From contig NZ_JAAIJR010000023.1 of assembly GCF_010915725.1 (NCBI RefSeq), positions 1 through 62,986 on the forward strand: a DNA stretch of 62,986 bases, given 5' to 3'. Shown piece after piece: positions 49,973-60,190 of this stretch. Below the pieces are notes generated by a model, which was not told the origin of the DNA, did no database searches, and worked only from the letters and a program-made list of their open reading frames with translations. The translations under genes and the position numbers were made by a program. The stretch's first letter is position 1, and every line of letters starts with the position of its first letter. The stretch is from Thiorhodococcus mannitoliphagus (GTDB taxonomy: Bacteria > Pseudomonadota > Gammaproteobacteria > Chromatiales > Chromatiaceae).

Positions 49973-51031
49973 TCAGATCGTTCGACCGCCCTTGAGTATG
50001 ATGTTTCGATTCGCGGACATGCCGTAGGCATCGTCGTGGATATTCTGCAGCAACTCCAGCTCAACCCAGGCATCGGTCGGCCAACCGCCGGGCTGCCCCT
50101 GATCGCCAAGCACCAAATCACGGAACATGATCTCGAATGCCTCGGGATCGCCCCAGCCAGCGATGAGGCGCGTCAGTGCATCGGGAAAATCACGCTCGAG
50201 GGCGCAAGGCTCGCCCCCATTCCCCGCCCCGCGCGCCATGTCGGCCTTGGTCGGCTTGGCCAAGGGCAGCGAGCGAATCCAGTCCGGCAGCTCGGCCTGA
50301 CCCTCAGTGTGCGAGTTCGCCTCGGGGAGTTGATCTATCAGCATCTTGACGAAGGCCCTGATGGCCTTTCTCGGATGCTCGAACTCGAGGACTAGGGTGT
50401 AAAGGTCGGTCCAGTCGAAGACCCTCGTACGCGATTCCCTGACCTCCACGACACGAGCGCGCAACCGAATACCGGGCAGATCGCGTGTACCTGTGATGGA
50501 CAAGCTGATGCTCTGACCGGGCTCATAGGCATCGAAGACGGTGACGGTATGTCGCCCATTAGCGATCTGACGCAGCATGTGGCGAAGCTCGTCGGCGTCG
50601 CTCACGGTGACCTCAAGCTCCCTCACCAAACCGCTGCTGCCGTCGAGTTCAATCGTCTCGTCGCTGGCGCTCAACATCTTGAGCAAGCGCTCCAACCTGG
50701 ACTGACTGCGCGGCGAGAGGCTGATGAAGCGCACGGCAATGAGGTAGTCGCCGCCCTGCAAAGGGCGAGCCCTAAGGAGCTGGGCATGGGCCGTGATGCG
50801 CTCGTCACGCTTCCACGGGAAGATCACTTTCAAGGGCCCCGCCTGCTTGGGAAGCGGCTCTGAGATCAGCAGCAGCGCCCCACCCCAGGAGATATCTTGG
50901 CTGATCGCGGAAACAGGTTCGTCGCACCCAGGGAACTTAACCTGAACCGGGATCTGTATGCCAATGCGAACCTGGGTTCGGCGATCTGAGACGCTGGACT
51001 CCATTGCTACCTGCTGCTGCACGTGGCTCAT
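49973..51031 (-). CDS. PilZ-domain protein, likely c-di-GMP receptor
   Basis: 352 residues. The N-terminal PilZ domain has the ligand motif with arginines in DRRTQVRIGIQIPVQVKF and the D-I-S-x-x-G part in SQDISWGGALLL, so c-di-GMP binding is expected. The rest (about 130-352) looks like a second beta-rich domain (VREL..TVSDADELRHMLRQ) and a C-terminal helical region without a recognised family. The target process is unknown. Other c-di-GMP proteins lie at 54-55 kb and at the right edge. Confidence 0.8.
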   Translation of the reverse strand: MSHVQQQVAMESSVSDRRTQVRIGIQIPVQVKFPGCDEPVSAISQDISWGGALLLISEPLPKQAGPLKVIFPWKRDERITAHAQLLRARPLQGGDYLIAVRFISLSPRSQSRLERLLKMLSASDETIELDGSSGLVRELEVTVSDADELRHMLRQIANGRHTVTVFDAYEPGQSISLSITGTRDLPGIRLRARVVEVRESRTRVFDWTDLYTLVLEFEHPRKAIRAFVKMLIDQLPEANSHTEGQAELPDWIRSLPLAKPTKADMARGAGNGGEPCALERDFPDALTRLIAGWGDPEAFEIMFRDLVLGDQGQPGGWPTDAWVELELLQNIHDDAYGMSANRNIILKGGRTI

Positions 51032-51333
51032 AACGAAATTCCCCTAATGCCTACGCGACGAGACTTCCCTGACTGACAGCGCCAAGCCCAGCGAAGCAAG
51101 GGTCGGCAACTCTCTGGAAAGCCCCTTATTTTCGAACATTAGGCGATGAAAAGAATCCCAACTTTGGTACGAAGGGCAGAGGGCTTGCGGCGATCTGGCT
51201 CGCTCACCTCGTTGAGCCCGAGACGATGTCGGTAAGTCTACCCCACCGGCAGGCCCAATTCTGAGACTTAGAAGTTGTTTCTGCACGCTAGGATCAATAG
51301 ACTTCCGCGCTTTATTCAGCCAAAGGCGATCTG

Positions 51334-53052
51334 ATGCGCACTTCCCAGTTCCCCCTCCAGACCGTCAAAGAGACGCCCGCCGACGCAGAGATTGTCAGTC
51401 ATCGGCTAATGCTGCGTGCCGGCATGATCCGCAAGCTGGCGGCGGGGCTCTACACCTGGCTGCCGCTGGGGCTCAGGGTGCTGCGGAAGGTCGAGCGGAT
51501 CGTGCGCGAAGAGATGGATCGGGCCGGCGCGCTTGAGGTCTCAATGCCGGCCGTGCAGCCAGCGGAGCTGTGGCAGGAGTCCGGACGCTGGGACCAATAC
51601 GGCCCCGAACTGCTGCGCCTGCGCGACCGCCATCAGCGGGACTTCTGCTTCGGCCCGACGCATGAGGAGATCATCACCGACCTGGCGCGCAACGAGCTGA
51701 AGAGCTACAAACAGCTGCCGATCAACTTCTACCAGATCCAAACCAAGTTCCGCGACGAGATCCGACCGCGTTTCGGCGTGATGCGCGCGCGCGAGTTCTT
51801 GATGAAAGATGCCTATTCCTTTCATCTCGATGAGGCATCGCTGACCGACACTTATCGACAGATGCACGACACCTACTGTCGCATCTTCACGCGCTGCGGG
51901 CTCGACTTCCGCCCGGTGCAGGCCGACACCGGCAGCATCGGGGGCAACGCCTCGCATGAGTTCCATGTGCTTGCGACCTCCGGTGAAGACGCCATCGCCT
52001 TCTCGACCGACAGCGATTACGCGGCGAACGTCGAACTCGCCGAGGCCCTTGCCCTGGCCGATGCACCACCCGCGCCTCAGCAGGACGCGCGCCTTGTCGA
52101 CACACCAAACGCCAAGACCATCGCCGATCTCGTCGCGCAGTTCGAGCAGCCGATCGATCACACGATCAAGACGCTGGTCGTTGCGGCTTCCGACGAGGCG
52201 GAGGCGACGCTGGTTGCCCTGCTGGTGCGTGGCGATCATGAGCTGAATGCCGTGAAAGCAGAGAAGCTCCCACAAGTTGCGGCGCCGCTGCGCATGGCAA
52301 CCGAAGAGGAGATTCGCGCTGCCGTCGGCGCTGGTCCTGGCTCGCTCGGCCCCAAGGACCTCCCGATCCCCTGCATCGCGGATCGGACAGTGGCGGTCGC
52401 CGCAGACTTCAGCGCCGGTGCTAACCAGGACGGCAAGCATTGGTTCGGCCTCAACTGGGGGCGTGATCTCCCGTTGCCCGAGGTCGCCGACCTGCGCAAT
52501 GTCGTCGAGGGTGATCCCAGCCCAGACGGCAAGGGCACCCTGACCATTGCGCGCGGCATCGAGGTGGGGCATATCTTCCAGCTCGGACGCAAATACAGCA
52601 CCGCGATGAAAACGACGGTACTGGGCGAGGACGGCAAGGCCACGACGCTCACCATGGGCTGCTACGGCATCGGCGTGTCGCGCGTGGTCGCCGCCGCCAT
52701 CGAGCAGCACCACGACGATCGCGGCATCTGCTGGCCGGCACCCATTGCGCCCTTCGAGGTTGCCCTGCTGCCGATGAAGCTCAACAAGTCCTATCGTGTC
52801 CGCGAGGCCACCGAGCAGCTCTATGCAGACCTCCAAGCCGCTGGCGTCGAAGTCCTTCTCGACGACCGCGACGCCCGCCCCGGCTTCATGTTCGCGGACA
52901 TGGAACTGATCGGCATCCCCCACCGCATCGTCGTGGGCGACAAAGGGTTGGACGAAGGGCAGGTCGAGTACAAGGGCCGTCAGGACGCGGAGATGCAGCT
53001 CGTCCCTATCTCGGAGATCCTGACCTTCGTTCGGGATCGACTCCGGGCCTGA
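51334..53052 (+). CDS. proS: Prolyl-tRNA synthetase
   Basis: 572 residues, the bacterial type with the YbaK-like editing domain inserted (about 225-385; [13 protein letters not shown]...). Class II motifs: motif 2 in [20 protein letters not shown] and motif 3 in [19 protein letters not shown]; the anticodon-binding domain is at the end. It charges tRNA-Pro and hydrolyses Ala-tRNA-Pro. Confidence 0.98.
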   Translation: MRTSQFPLQTVKETPADAEIVSHRLMLRAGMIRKLAAGLYTWLPLGLRVLRKVERIVREEMDRAGALEVSMPAVQPAELWQESGRWDQYGPELLRLRDRHQRDFCFGPTHEEIITDLARNELKSYKQLPINFYQIQTKFRDEIRPRFGVMRAREFLMKDAYSFHLDEASLTDTYRQMHDTYCRIFTRCGLDFRPVQADTGSIGGNASHEFHVLATSGEDAIAFSTDSDYAANVELAEALALADAPPAPQQDARLVDTPNAKTIADLVAQFEQPIDHTIKTLVVAASDEAEATLVALLVRGDHELNAVKAEKLPQVAAPLRMATEEEIRAAVGAGPGSLGPKDLPIPCIADRTVAVAADFSAGANQDGKHWFGLNWGRDLPLPEVADLRNVVEGDPSPDGKGTLTIARGIEVGHIFQLGRKYSTAMKTTVLGEDGKATTLTMGCYGIGVSRVVAAAIEQHHDDRGICWPAPIAPFEVALLPMKLNKSYRVREATEQLYADLQAAGVEVLLDDRDARPGFMFADMELIGIPHRIVVGDKGLDEGQVEYKGRQDAEMQLVPISEILTFVRDRLRA

Positions 53053-53282
53053 GCGTGATCCGCAAAGGCATCTCCAGAAGAGATCGGATTAGACCGCGCC
53101 TGAGCATCGGCGCATCGCGCTGAGCGAGCGAAAGGATCACAAGGCAGCGCCCAGAGCAACCAAAGGATCTAAACGCCGCGCCTTCCGATCATCCATCGGC
53201 CGTCATGACCGCTGCGGCCCCGCTCAGGCCACGCGGCAAGACCGCGCTCCATCAACTTCCTTGCGAAGATCCAGGATCAACA

Positions 53283-53801
53283 GTGGAAAATAAAGAAGCC
53301 TCTTTCAATCGCGACGAACTCTTGGCCTGCGGCGCCGGCGAGATGTTCGGCCCTGGGAATGCCCAGTTGCCCGTACCCAACATGCTGATGATGGACCGCG
53401 TCATCCGCATCGCGAATCATGGCGGCGCTAATGGTAAGGGCGAGATCCTCGCCGAACTCGACATCAATCCTGATCTCTGGTTCTTCCAATGCCACTTCCC
53501 CGGCGACCCGGTCATGCCTGGCTGCCTTGGTCTGGACGCCCTCTGGCAGCTGGTTGGCTTCTACCTCGCCTGGATCGGGAATCCCGGGCACGGACGCGCC
53601 CTTGGCGTTGGCGAGGTCAAGTTCACCGGGCAGGTCCTGCCCAATGCAACCAAGGTGACCTACCACATCGACATGAAACGCGTCATCACGCGCAAGCTCG
53701 TGCTCGGTATCGGCGATGGCGTGGTCCAAGTCGACGGCAGGACCATCTACACGACCAAGGACCTGAGGGTCGGGCTCTTTACCTCGACCGACGGCTTCTG
53801 A
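53283..53801 (+). CDS. fabA: 3-hydroxydecanoyl-ACP dehydratase/isomerase FabA
   Basis: 172 residues from a GTG at 53283, which fits the family length; an upstream in-frame ATG adds 26 residues without homology. Hot-dog fold with catalytic His in [20 protein letters not shown] and the Asp in the same stretch. [19 protein letters not shown] is the family signature. It introduces the cis double bond of unsaturated fatty acids; a fabB partner is not in the window. Confidence 0.95.
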   Translation: MENKEASFNRDELLACGAGEMFGPGNAQLPVPNMLMMDRVIRIANHGGANGKGEILAELDINPDLWFFQCHFPGDPVMPGCLGLDALWQLVGFYLAWIGNPGHGRALGVGEVKFTGQVLPNATKVTYHIDMKRVITRKLVLGIGDGVVQVDGRTIYTTKDLRVGLFTSTDGF

Positions 53802-53874
53802 CCTCGCAGGGCACCACGGGGGCCGGGGCACTTGGCCCGAGCGACCATGCTGCGACTTGGGATGAGATCGGGTG

Positions 53875-54306
53875 ATGAGCAGGATCGACTTCTACAGCCT
53901 CGAACCAGGAAGCCGCGGAGATCGCTTCTTGCTTGCGTGCAAGCTCGTCGAACGCATCCGCGCTAAGGGGCTGCGCGCCTTGATCTTTTGCCCGGATCTC
54001 GAGCAGGCGCGCCACCTCGACCGGCTGCTCTGGACCTATCGAGACGACAGCTTCCTCCCCCACGGACTGGTCGGAAAGGTCGATACCGACCTCACGCCCA
54101 TCCTCATCAGCACGGATGGGCGCCCGGAAACCGAGCACCAAGTCCTGATCAATCTCGCGCTCCAGCCGCCCGACTTTCTAAATCGCTTCGAGCGCGTCTG
54201 CGATCTCGTTGACCAGAATCCTGAAATCCTGGCTGCCGGCCGCGTGCGTTACAGAGGCTATCGCGGCGCCGGCCTCGAGCCCAATCACCACAAGCTCAAA
54301 CTGTAG
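53875..54306 (+). CDS. holC: DNA polymerase III chi subunit
   Basis: 143 residues from the ATG at 53875. The HolC pattern RIDFYSLEPGSRGDRFLLAC, the DLEQARHLDRLLWTY helix, the SFLPHG motif and the late INLALQPPDFLNRFERVCDLV are visible. Chi links the clamp loader to single-strand binding protein. It lies 73 bp after fabA; the usual pepA/valS neighbours are absent. Confidence 0.9.
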   Translation: MSRIDFYSLEPGSRGDRFLLACKLVERIRAKGLRALIFCPDLEQARHLDRLLWTYRDDSFLPHGLVGKVDTDLTPILISTDGRPETEHQVLINLALQPPDFLNRFERVCDLVDQNPEILAAGRVRYRGYRGAGLEPNHHKLKL

Positions 54307-54378
54307 CGCCGTCAGTCGTCAGTCCGCAGAACAGAGGAAGGTACTGCGCCATTCGCGCGGCCATGACAGCCGATCGGA

Positions 54379-55623
54379 TCAGCCTTCGCTCTCACTGAAG
54401 CGTTCAGCAACCTCGCAAAAGCGTTCGAAGGTCGCCAGGAAGGCATCGGCGACATCCGGATCGAAGTGACTGCCGCGGCCGTCGCGAATGATGTCACGTG
54501 CGGCCTCATAGCTCATGGCAGGCTTGTAGACCCGCACCGAGATCAGGGCATCGAAGACATCCGCGAGCGCCATGAGGCGCGCAGCAATGGGGATGCGGTC
54601 CCCAGCCAAAGCGTCCGGATAGCCTCGACCATCCCAGCGCTCATGGTGATTACGGGCGATGTCCTTGGCGAGGACAAGAAACTCGACGGGGCGCTCGACG
54701 TCGCGCTCGGCCAGCTCGATGGCATCGCTGCCGAGCTTGGCGTGCGTCTTCATGATCTCCCACTCTTCCGGCGTCAGCTTGCCTGGCTTGAGGAGGATGT
54801 AGTCTGGAATACCAACCTTGCCGATATCATGCAGCGGGGCAGATTTGGCGAGCAGATCGATGTTGCGCGGGGTCAGAAAATCAGCAAACCGCGGATGACT
54901 CTGCAGATGGTCCGAGAGTGCGCGCACATAGCCTTGCGTGCGGCGCAGATGGTTGCCGGTCTCTGGATCCCGAATCTCGGCGAGATGCGCCAAGGCGTGA
55001 ATGCTGACGTCCTGAACGATGAGGTTCTCGTGCAGCCGACGCTGCAGCTCGGTCTCGAGATAGGTGTTCTGATGCTTGAGCCAGTCTCTGGCTTGCTTGA
55101 GTTCGAGCTGCGTGTTGACCCGCGCCCTGAGGATCGGCGGCACGATTGGCTTGGCGATATAGTCGACCACGCCGACGTCCAGGCCGTGAATCTCCGCTTC
55201 GGTGCTGTCCATGGCAGTCACGAAGATCACTGGAATGTCCGCGGTCTCAGGGTCCGCACGCAAGCGCTCGAAGACCTCGTAGCCATCCATCTCGGGCATC
55301 ATGACATCAAGCAGGATAAGGTCCGGCGTAGGCGCCGTCTTGACCACACGCAGTGCCTTGATGCCAGAGGTCGCGGCCCGCACCCGATAATCGGGATGCA
55401 GCAGCTCGTTCAAGACCGCAAGGTTCTCCGGTGAGTCGTCGACGATGAGGATGGTGGCAAAGGTCTTGCGCACCGCACCGAACTCGCCCGCTGCCAGTGA
55501 GCCGTCGGGAAACAGGGGCGACGCGTCCGAACCCGATGCCGAGGCAGGCCGCTGGGCTTGCCCCACATCTGATCGCGATTCCTCTTGTATCCGCGTATCC
55601 AAGACTTTTGTGTCGGCTGGCAC
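54379..55623 (-). CDS. Response regulator with HD-GYP c-di-GMP phosphodiesterase domain
   Basis: 414 residues from a GTG with an AGGGGAG site. The receiver domain starts near residue 57 (ILIVDDSPENL; Asp in LILLDVMMPEMDG; Lys in IAKPIVPP). The HD-GYP domain has HDIGKVGIPDYILLKPG with the metal-binding His-Asp, HHERWDGRGYPDAL as the GYP motif, and RLMALADVFDAL. It should hydrolyse c-di-GMP under control of an unlinked kinase. It is monocistronic. Confidence 0.95.
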   Translation of the reverse strand: MPADTKVLDTRIQEESRSDVGQAQRPASASGSDASPLFPDGSLAAGEFGAVRKTFATILIVDDSPENLAVLNELLHPDYRVRAATSGIKALRVVKTAPTPDLILLDVMMPEMDGYEVFERLRADPETADIPVIFVTAMDSTEAEIHGLDVGVVDYIAKPIVPPILRARVNTQLELKQARDWLKHQNTYLETELQRRLHENLIVQDVSIHALAHLAEIRDPETGNHLRRTQGYVRALSDHLQSHPRFADFLTPRNIDLLAKSAPLHDIGKVGIPDYILLKPGKLTPEEWEIMKTHAKLGSDAIELAERDVERPVEFLVLAKDIARNHHERWDGRGYPDALAGDRIPIAARLMALADVFDALISVRVYKPAMSYEAARDIIRDGRGSHFDPDVADAFLATFERFCEVAERFSESEG

Positions 55624-55794
55624 TCTGCTCCCCTTATTTCAGCGGCTGGACCCACCGCAGTGTAGCGACTTGTCGACAACAATTCGCAATCCCCATCAGT
55701 TTAGCCCAGACACAGCCGCAAGGTCGCAATATCGGCCCCAAGCCAGACGACCGGGGCCAGATCGGCGGCCGCAATCCGCCGGCTCCACTCAGCA

Positions 55795-58047
55795 TCATTG
55801 ATCCGCACTCAAGGCATCGACGCGCTGGAAACCACGCGGCAGAAGGCGACCGCGCCTCCCGCGCTCACCCTTGTAGACATCGAGATCGGCTGGCTTGAGG
55901 GTCAAGGTGCGCTTGCCGGAGAGCACCGTCAAACTCCCACCCTCGGGAAGCACCGCGACCGCAATCATGATCTCCTCGCGGGTCTGCACCTTCGACGTGG
56001 GGATGCCGATGATCTTGTTCCCCTTGCCACGCGACATCTCCGGCAGCTCCGACAGCGGGAACAACAAGAGATGGCCGGCACTGGTCGCCGCCGCGAGCAG
56101 CAGACCCGTCACCTCCCCAACCCTGAGCGGCCGCAAGACCCCGGCACCCGCGGGCAGCGTCAGCACCGCCTTGCCCGCCTTGGGCTTGGCGATCAAGTCC
56201 TCGAGCTTGGCGACGAAGCCATAGCCGGCGTCCGAGGCGAGCAGGTAGCGCGCCTGAGGAGCATCACCCAGCACGGTGACGAACCGGGCACCCGACGGCG
56301 GATCCAGACGCCCCGTCAGCGGCTCGCCCTGGCCACGCGCCGAAGGCAAGGTATGGGCTTGCAGCGCGTAGCTGCGGCCCGTGGAGTCGAGGAAGACGAC
56401 CGTTTGATTGCTCCGCAGACGCGCAGCGCTCAAGAAAGTGTCGCCCGAGCGGTAGCTCAGACCGGCCGGGTCGACCTCGTGCCCCTTGGCGGCCCTGACC
56501 CAGCCCTTATCCGACAGTACAACGGTGACCGGCTCGCTCGGTGCCAGCTCCGTCTCGTCGATCGCGGCGGCCGCGCTCCGCAGCACCAGGGGCGATCTGC
56601 GCGCATCACCATACTTGTCGGCATCGGCGGCAATCTCATCGCGAATCAGTCTCTTCAGGGCCTGCTCGTCGCCCAGCACCCGCTGCAAAGCATCGCGCTC
56701 CTCGGCCAGCTCCGCTTGCTCGCCACGGATACTCATCTCCTCCAAACGCGCAAGCTGGCGCAGCCGCGTGTTGAGCACATACTCGGCTTGGGCATCCGTG
56801 AGCCCGAACCGAGCCATGAGCGCGGGCTTGGGCTCGTCCTCGGTGCGAATGATGCGGATCACTTCGTCGATGTTGAGGAAGGCGATCAGCAGGCCTTCCA
56901 AGAGATGCAGTCGCTCGAGCACCTTCTCCAAGCGATGCTGGAGGCGGCGGCGCACCGTCTCGGTCCGGTAGATCAGCCACTCGACCAACATCTCACGCAA
57001 GTCCATGACACGCGGACGGCCGTTCAGGCCGATCATGTTCATGTTGACGCGATAGCTCCGCTCCAGGTCCGTGGTCGCGAAGAGATGCGACATCAGCCGC
57101 TCGACGTCGACCCGATTGGAGCGCGGCACGATCACCAGGCGCGTCGGGAACTCGTGATCGGACTCGTCCCTGAAGTCCTCGATCATCGGCAGCTTCTTGG
57201 CATTGAACTGCGCCGCGATCTGCTCCAGCACCCGGCTGCCCGAGACCTGATACGGCAGGGCGGTAATGACGATGTCGCCGCGCTCCACCTCGTAGCAGGC
57301 CCGCTGCTTCACGCTCCCGTTGCCGGTCTGGTACATCTTCACGAGTTCATCCGCGGCCGTGACGATCTCGCCCGCCGTCGGGAAATCCGGACCCGGGATG
57401 AAGCGCATCAAGTCGCACAGGCTCGCCTCCGGATGCTCGAGCAGATGGATGCAGGCCTTCGCCACCTCGCGCAGATTGTGGGACGGAATGTCGGTCGCCA
57501 TGCCGACCGCGATTCCGGTGGCGCCATTCAAGAGCAGGTTCGGCAGCCGCGCCGGCAGCAGGCGGGGCTCGTTCAGCGTGCCGTCGAAGTTGGGCTGCCA
57601 GTCGACGGTGCCCTGTCCAACCTCACCGAGCAGGACCTCGGCATAGGGCGTCAGCCGCGACTCCGTGTAGCGCATGGCGGCGAAGGACTTGGGATCGTCC
57701 GGCGAGCCCCAGTTTCCCTGACCATCCACGAGCGGATAGCGGTAGCTGAAGTCCTGGGCCATGAGGACCATGGCCTCGTAGCAGGCGGAGTCGCCATGCG
57801 GATGGAACTTACCGAGCACATCACCCACGGTGCGCGCGGACTTCTTGAACTTGGCCGATGCGGAAAGACCAAGCTCGGACATGGCGTAGAGGATGCGCCG
57901 CTGGACGGGCTTGAGACCGTCGCCGATATGCGGCAACGCCCGATCGAGGATGACGTACATGGAGTAGTCCAGGTACGCCTTCTCGGTGAAATCCTTGAGG
58001 GGCCGACGCTCCAACCCCTCGGTGTTATAGATAGCTGTATCCGACAT
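55795..58047 (-). CDS. parC: DNA topoisomerase IV subunit A
   Basis: 750 residues from the ATG at 58047. Winged-helix domain with catalytic Tyr127 in [10 protein letters not shown]. The quinolone-determining region reads [12 protein letters not shown], with the sensitive-type Ser87 and Glu91. The length and degenerate C-terminal pinwheel (no GyrA box) favour ParC over GyrA. It decatenates daughter chromosomes; parE is not in the window. Confidence 0.96.
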   Translation of the reverse strand: MSDTAIYNTEGLERRPLKDFTEKAYLDYSMYVILDRALPHIGDGLKPVQRRILYAMSELGLSASAKFKKSARTVGDVLGKFHPHGDSACYEAMVLMAQDFSYRYPLVDGQGNWGSPDDPKSFAAMRYTESRLTPYAEVLLGEVGQGTVDWQPNFDGTLNEPRLLPARLPNLLLNGATGIAVGMATDIPSHNLREVAKACIHLLEHPEASLCDLMRFIPGPDFPTAGEIVTAADELVKMYQTGNGSVKQRACYEVERGDIVITALPYQVSGSRVLEQIAAQFNAKKLPMIEDFRDESDHEFPTRLVIVPRSNRVDVERLMSHLFATTDLERSYRVNMNMIGLNGRPRVMDLREMLVEWLIYRTETVRRRLQHRLEKVLERLHLLEGLLIAFLNIDEVIRIIRTEDEPKPALMARFGLTDAQAEYVLNTRLRQLARLEEMSIRGEQAELAEERDALQRVLGDEQALKRLIRDEIAADADKYGDARRSPLVLRSAAAAIDETELAPSEPVTVVLSDKGWVRAAKGHEVDPAGLSYRSGDTFLSAARLRSNQTVVFLDSTGRSYALQAHTLPSARGQGEPLTGRLDPPSGARFVTVLGDAPQARYLLASDAGYGFVAKLEDLIAKPKAGKAVLTLPAGAGVLRPLRVGEVTGLLLAAATSAGHLLLFPLSELPEMSRGKGNKIIGIPTSKVQTREEIMIAVAVLPEGGSLTVLSGKRTLTLKPADLDVYKGERGRRGRLLPRGFQRVDALSADQ

Positions 58048-58121
58048 CGACAAACCGCAATCTGGTCAAGAGAAGGCCGCGCATAATGCGGCAAGGTGAT
58101 CGCGAGGACAAACGCAAGACG

Positions 58122-59366
58122 TCAGACGGCCGCGCGACGAGCACCTTTGATGGCGGCGATGCGCGCGGCCCGAATGCGCTCCGGGATGAGGCGCCGCTCG
58201 CTGGTCGCGCGCGCGATGGCACCGACATCCAACGCCGCGACGGCGCTCAGCAGCTGCTGCAGCCTCTCTGCCTGCGGATAAGGCCGTCCCTCATAACCGC
58301 TGCGGCCGCGATAGTCGGCCTCGCAAGCGGTGAGCATCTGCGCAAAGCGCGTCGGCCGGCGGATAGCGTCCGTACGCTCGAGCAAGTCGAGGATGGTCGC
58401 GGCGCGCAGTTCCTCGACCTTGTGCACCAAGCCGTGGCTGCCGGCCGTAATCCGCGCCAGCTCGCGGCAGCGGCTCGGAATCTTGAAGCGCTCGCAGACA
58501 GCCTCGACGAGCCCCAAACCACGCTCCTCGTGACCATGATGTCGGGGCAGGATGTCCGCTGGCGTGGTGCCCTTGCCCAGGTCGTGACAGAGCGCCGCAA
58601 AGCGGACCTCGAGATCCTCGGAGAGGCTCGCGGCCATGTCGACGACCATCATCACGTGAACACCCGTGTCGATCTCCGGATGCCACTGCTCCGGCTGAGG
58701 CACGCCCCAGAGCCGCTCCAGCTCAGGCAGTAGGCGCGCCAGGGCACCGCACTCGCGCAGCACCTCGAAGAAGCGCGACGGCCGATCCTCCATGAGCGCG
58801 CGGGACATCTCCTGCCACACACGTTCCGCGACCAGCGCATCGACCTCGCCAGCGCCGACCATGGTGCGCATCAGCGCGAGCGTCTCGTCGGCGACCCGAA
58901 AGTCGAGATCCGCATAGCGCGCCGCGAAGCGCGCCAGCCTGAGGATGCGGACCGGATCCTCACCGAAGGCCGGCGAGACATGGCGCAAGACACGCGCCTC
59001 GAGATCGGCAAGGCCGCCGTAGGGATCGATGACGCTGCCGTCGGTATCCAGCGCCAGCGCGTTGATGGTGAGATCTCGGCGCAGCAGATCCTGCTCCAGG
59101 GTGACATCGGGCTCGGCGTGGACCTGAAACCCGTGATAGCCAGGTGCGGTCTTGCGCTCGGTCCGCGCCAAGGCGTATTCGTCCTTGGTCTCCGGGTGGA
59201 GGAAGACGGGAAAGTCCTTGCCGACCTGTAGAAAGCCGCGACTCAACATCGCTTCGGCCGTCGCGCCGATGACGACATAGTCACGTTCGCGAACACGCCG
59301 CCCCAGGAGCTGGTCGCGGACGGCGCCGCCCACAAGATAGGTCTCGAGCCCTTTCGTCACAGACAT
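58122..59366 (-). CDS. cca: CCA-adding tRNA nucleotidyltransferase
   Basis: 414 residues from the ATG at 59366. The nucleotidyltransferase core GGAVRDQLLGRRVRERDYVV, the RRDLTINALALD segment and the C-terminal HD domain (HVMMVVDMAA, CHDLGKGTTP) are all present, the bifunctional gammaproteobacterial form. It adds or repairs the 3' CCA of tRNAs; the HD domain gives phosphohydrolase activity. Confidence 0.96.
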   Translation of the reverse strand: MSVTKGLETYLVGGAVRDQLLGRRVRERDYVVIGATAEAMLSRGFLQVGKDFPVFLHPETKDEYALARTERKTAPGYHGFQVHAEPDVTLEQDLLRRDLTINALALDTDGSVIDPYGGLADLEARVLRHVSPAFGEDPVRILRLARFAARYADLDFRVADETLALMRTMVGAGEVDALVAERVWQEMSRALMEDRPSRFFEVLRECGALARLLPELERLWGVPQPEQWHPEIDTGVHVMMVVDMAASLSEDLEVRFAALCHDLGKGTTPADILPRHHGHEERGLGLVEAVCERFKIPSRCRELARITAGSHGLVHKVEELRAATILDLLERTDAIRRPTRFAQMLTACEADYRGRSGYEGRPYPQAERLQQLLSAVAALDVGAIARATSERRLIPERIRAARIAAIKGARRAAV

Positions 59367-59592
59367 CTCAAGCTCCCGCACCCTGCGCACGCCTGCCAAC
59401 GCGCCTGGAGCCGCGTGCCTAAAGGCTTTGTGAAAGAATCGCGCTGCATCCCAAGGACCAGTGGACTATTCCTGCCAATGCGGGATTATATCCGCCACGG
59501 CGATAGGGTTAGAATTCGCACAGCCCCCTTGACCTGACTCGACATGGGCTCGAGTCGCCCACTTCTCCATCAATGTCCTCGAGACGTTCAAG

Positions 59593-60075
59593 ATGCGGTA
59601 CATCGGATACATCCTTCTCCTAGCACTCATCGGCTATGGTCTGTGGCCCTATTACAGCGTCTATCGCTTGGACGACGCCATCAACGCGCCAGGCACGGTC
59701 GAGCTGGCCGAAATGGTGGATCTCCCCGCCATTCGCGCAAACTATAAAACACGCGTCTCGGCTGGCGTCAAAGGCGTCCTCCCCTCAGACGATCCGGACA
59801 GCGTAGTGAGCTGGATTCGCCAGAACCTCGAGCGACTCGGCGACTCAGCCCTGGAGCAGGCCATCACCATGGAATGGGTGCGCGACACGCTGCGCAGTGC
59901 GGTGACTCAGGCCACGGGCCAGACGCCGCCCTATCTGCTTGCCGGGATCGACTTCGCCTTCTTCGAATCCTACGACCGCTTCTTGATCCGTATCGGTGAA
60001 CTCGGCCGAGGCGCCACCCATGTTCGTCTCTCCCTGATCGATGGTCAGTGGAAGATCACGGACATCATCCCCTGA
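59593..60075 (+). CDS. DUF2939-family membrane-anchored protein
   Basis: 160 residues: an N-terminal membrane anchor (YIGYILLLALIGYGLWPYYS) and a periplasmic domain with the DUF2939 pattern (YRLDDAINAPGTVELAEMVDLPAIR). The function of the family is unknown. It lies alone between the divergent cca and the convergent phosphatase gene. Confidence 0.75.
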   Translation: MRYIGYILLLALIGYGLWPYYSVYRLDDAINAPGTVELAEMVDLPAIRANYKTRVSAGVKGVLPSDDPDSVVSWIRQNLERLGDSALEQAITMEWVRDTLRSAVTQATGQTPPYLLAGIDFAFFESYDRFLIRIGELGRGATHVRLSLIDGQWKITDIIP

Positions 60076-60190
60076 TCCCAGAAAGCGCGATCAGCCTCCA
60101 GCTTACACCCTTATCTTAGCGCTGCGCTGCGATCTCCCACTGCTCACGCGATGCTCAAGGGGGCCGTCTGGTGAGCAAGCCGCCAAGTGA

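Noticed and set aside
51541-52923. A 460-codon open frame antisense to proS
   Set aside because: It is a mirror of a fully conserved synthetase gene without any recognised domain.
55798-58086. A 762-codon open frame antisense to parC
   Set aside because: Its translation has no recognisable motifs and parC on the other strand is complete with its catalytic Tyr. Long antisense frames are expected in GC-rich genes.
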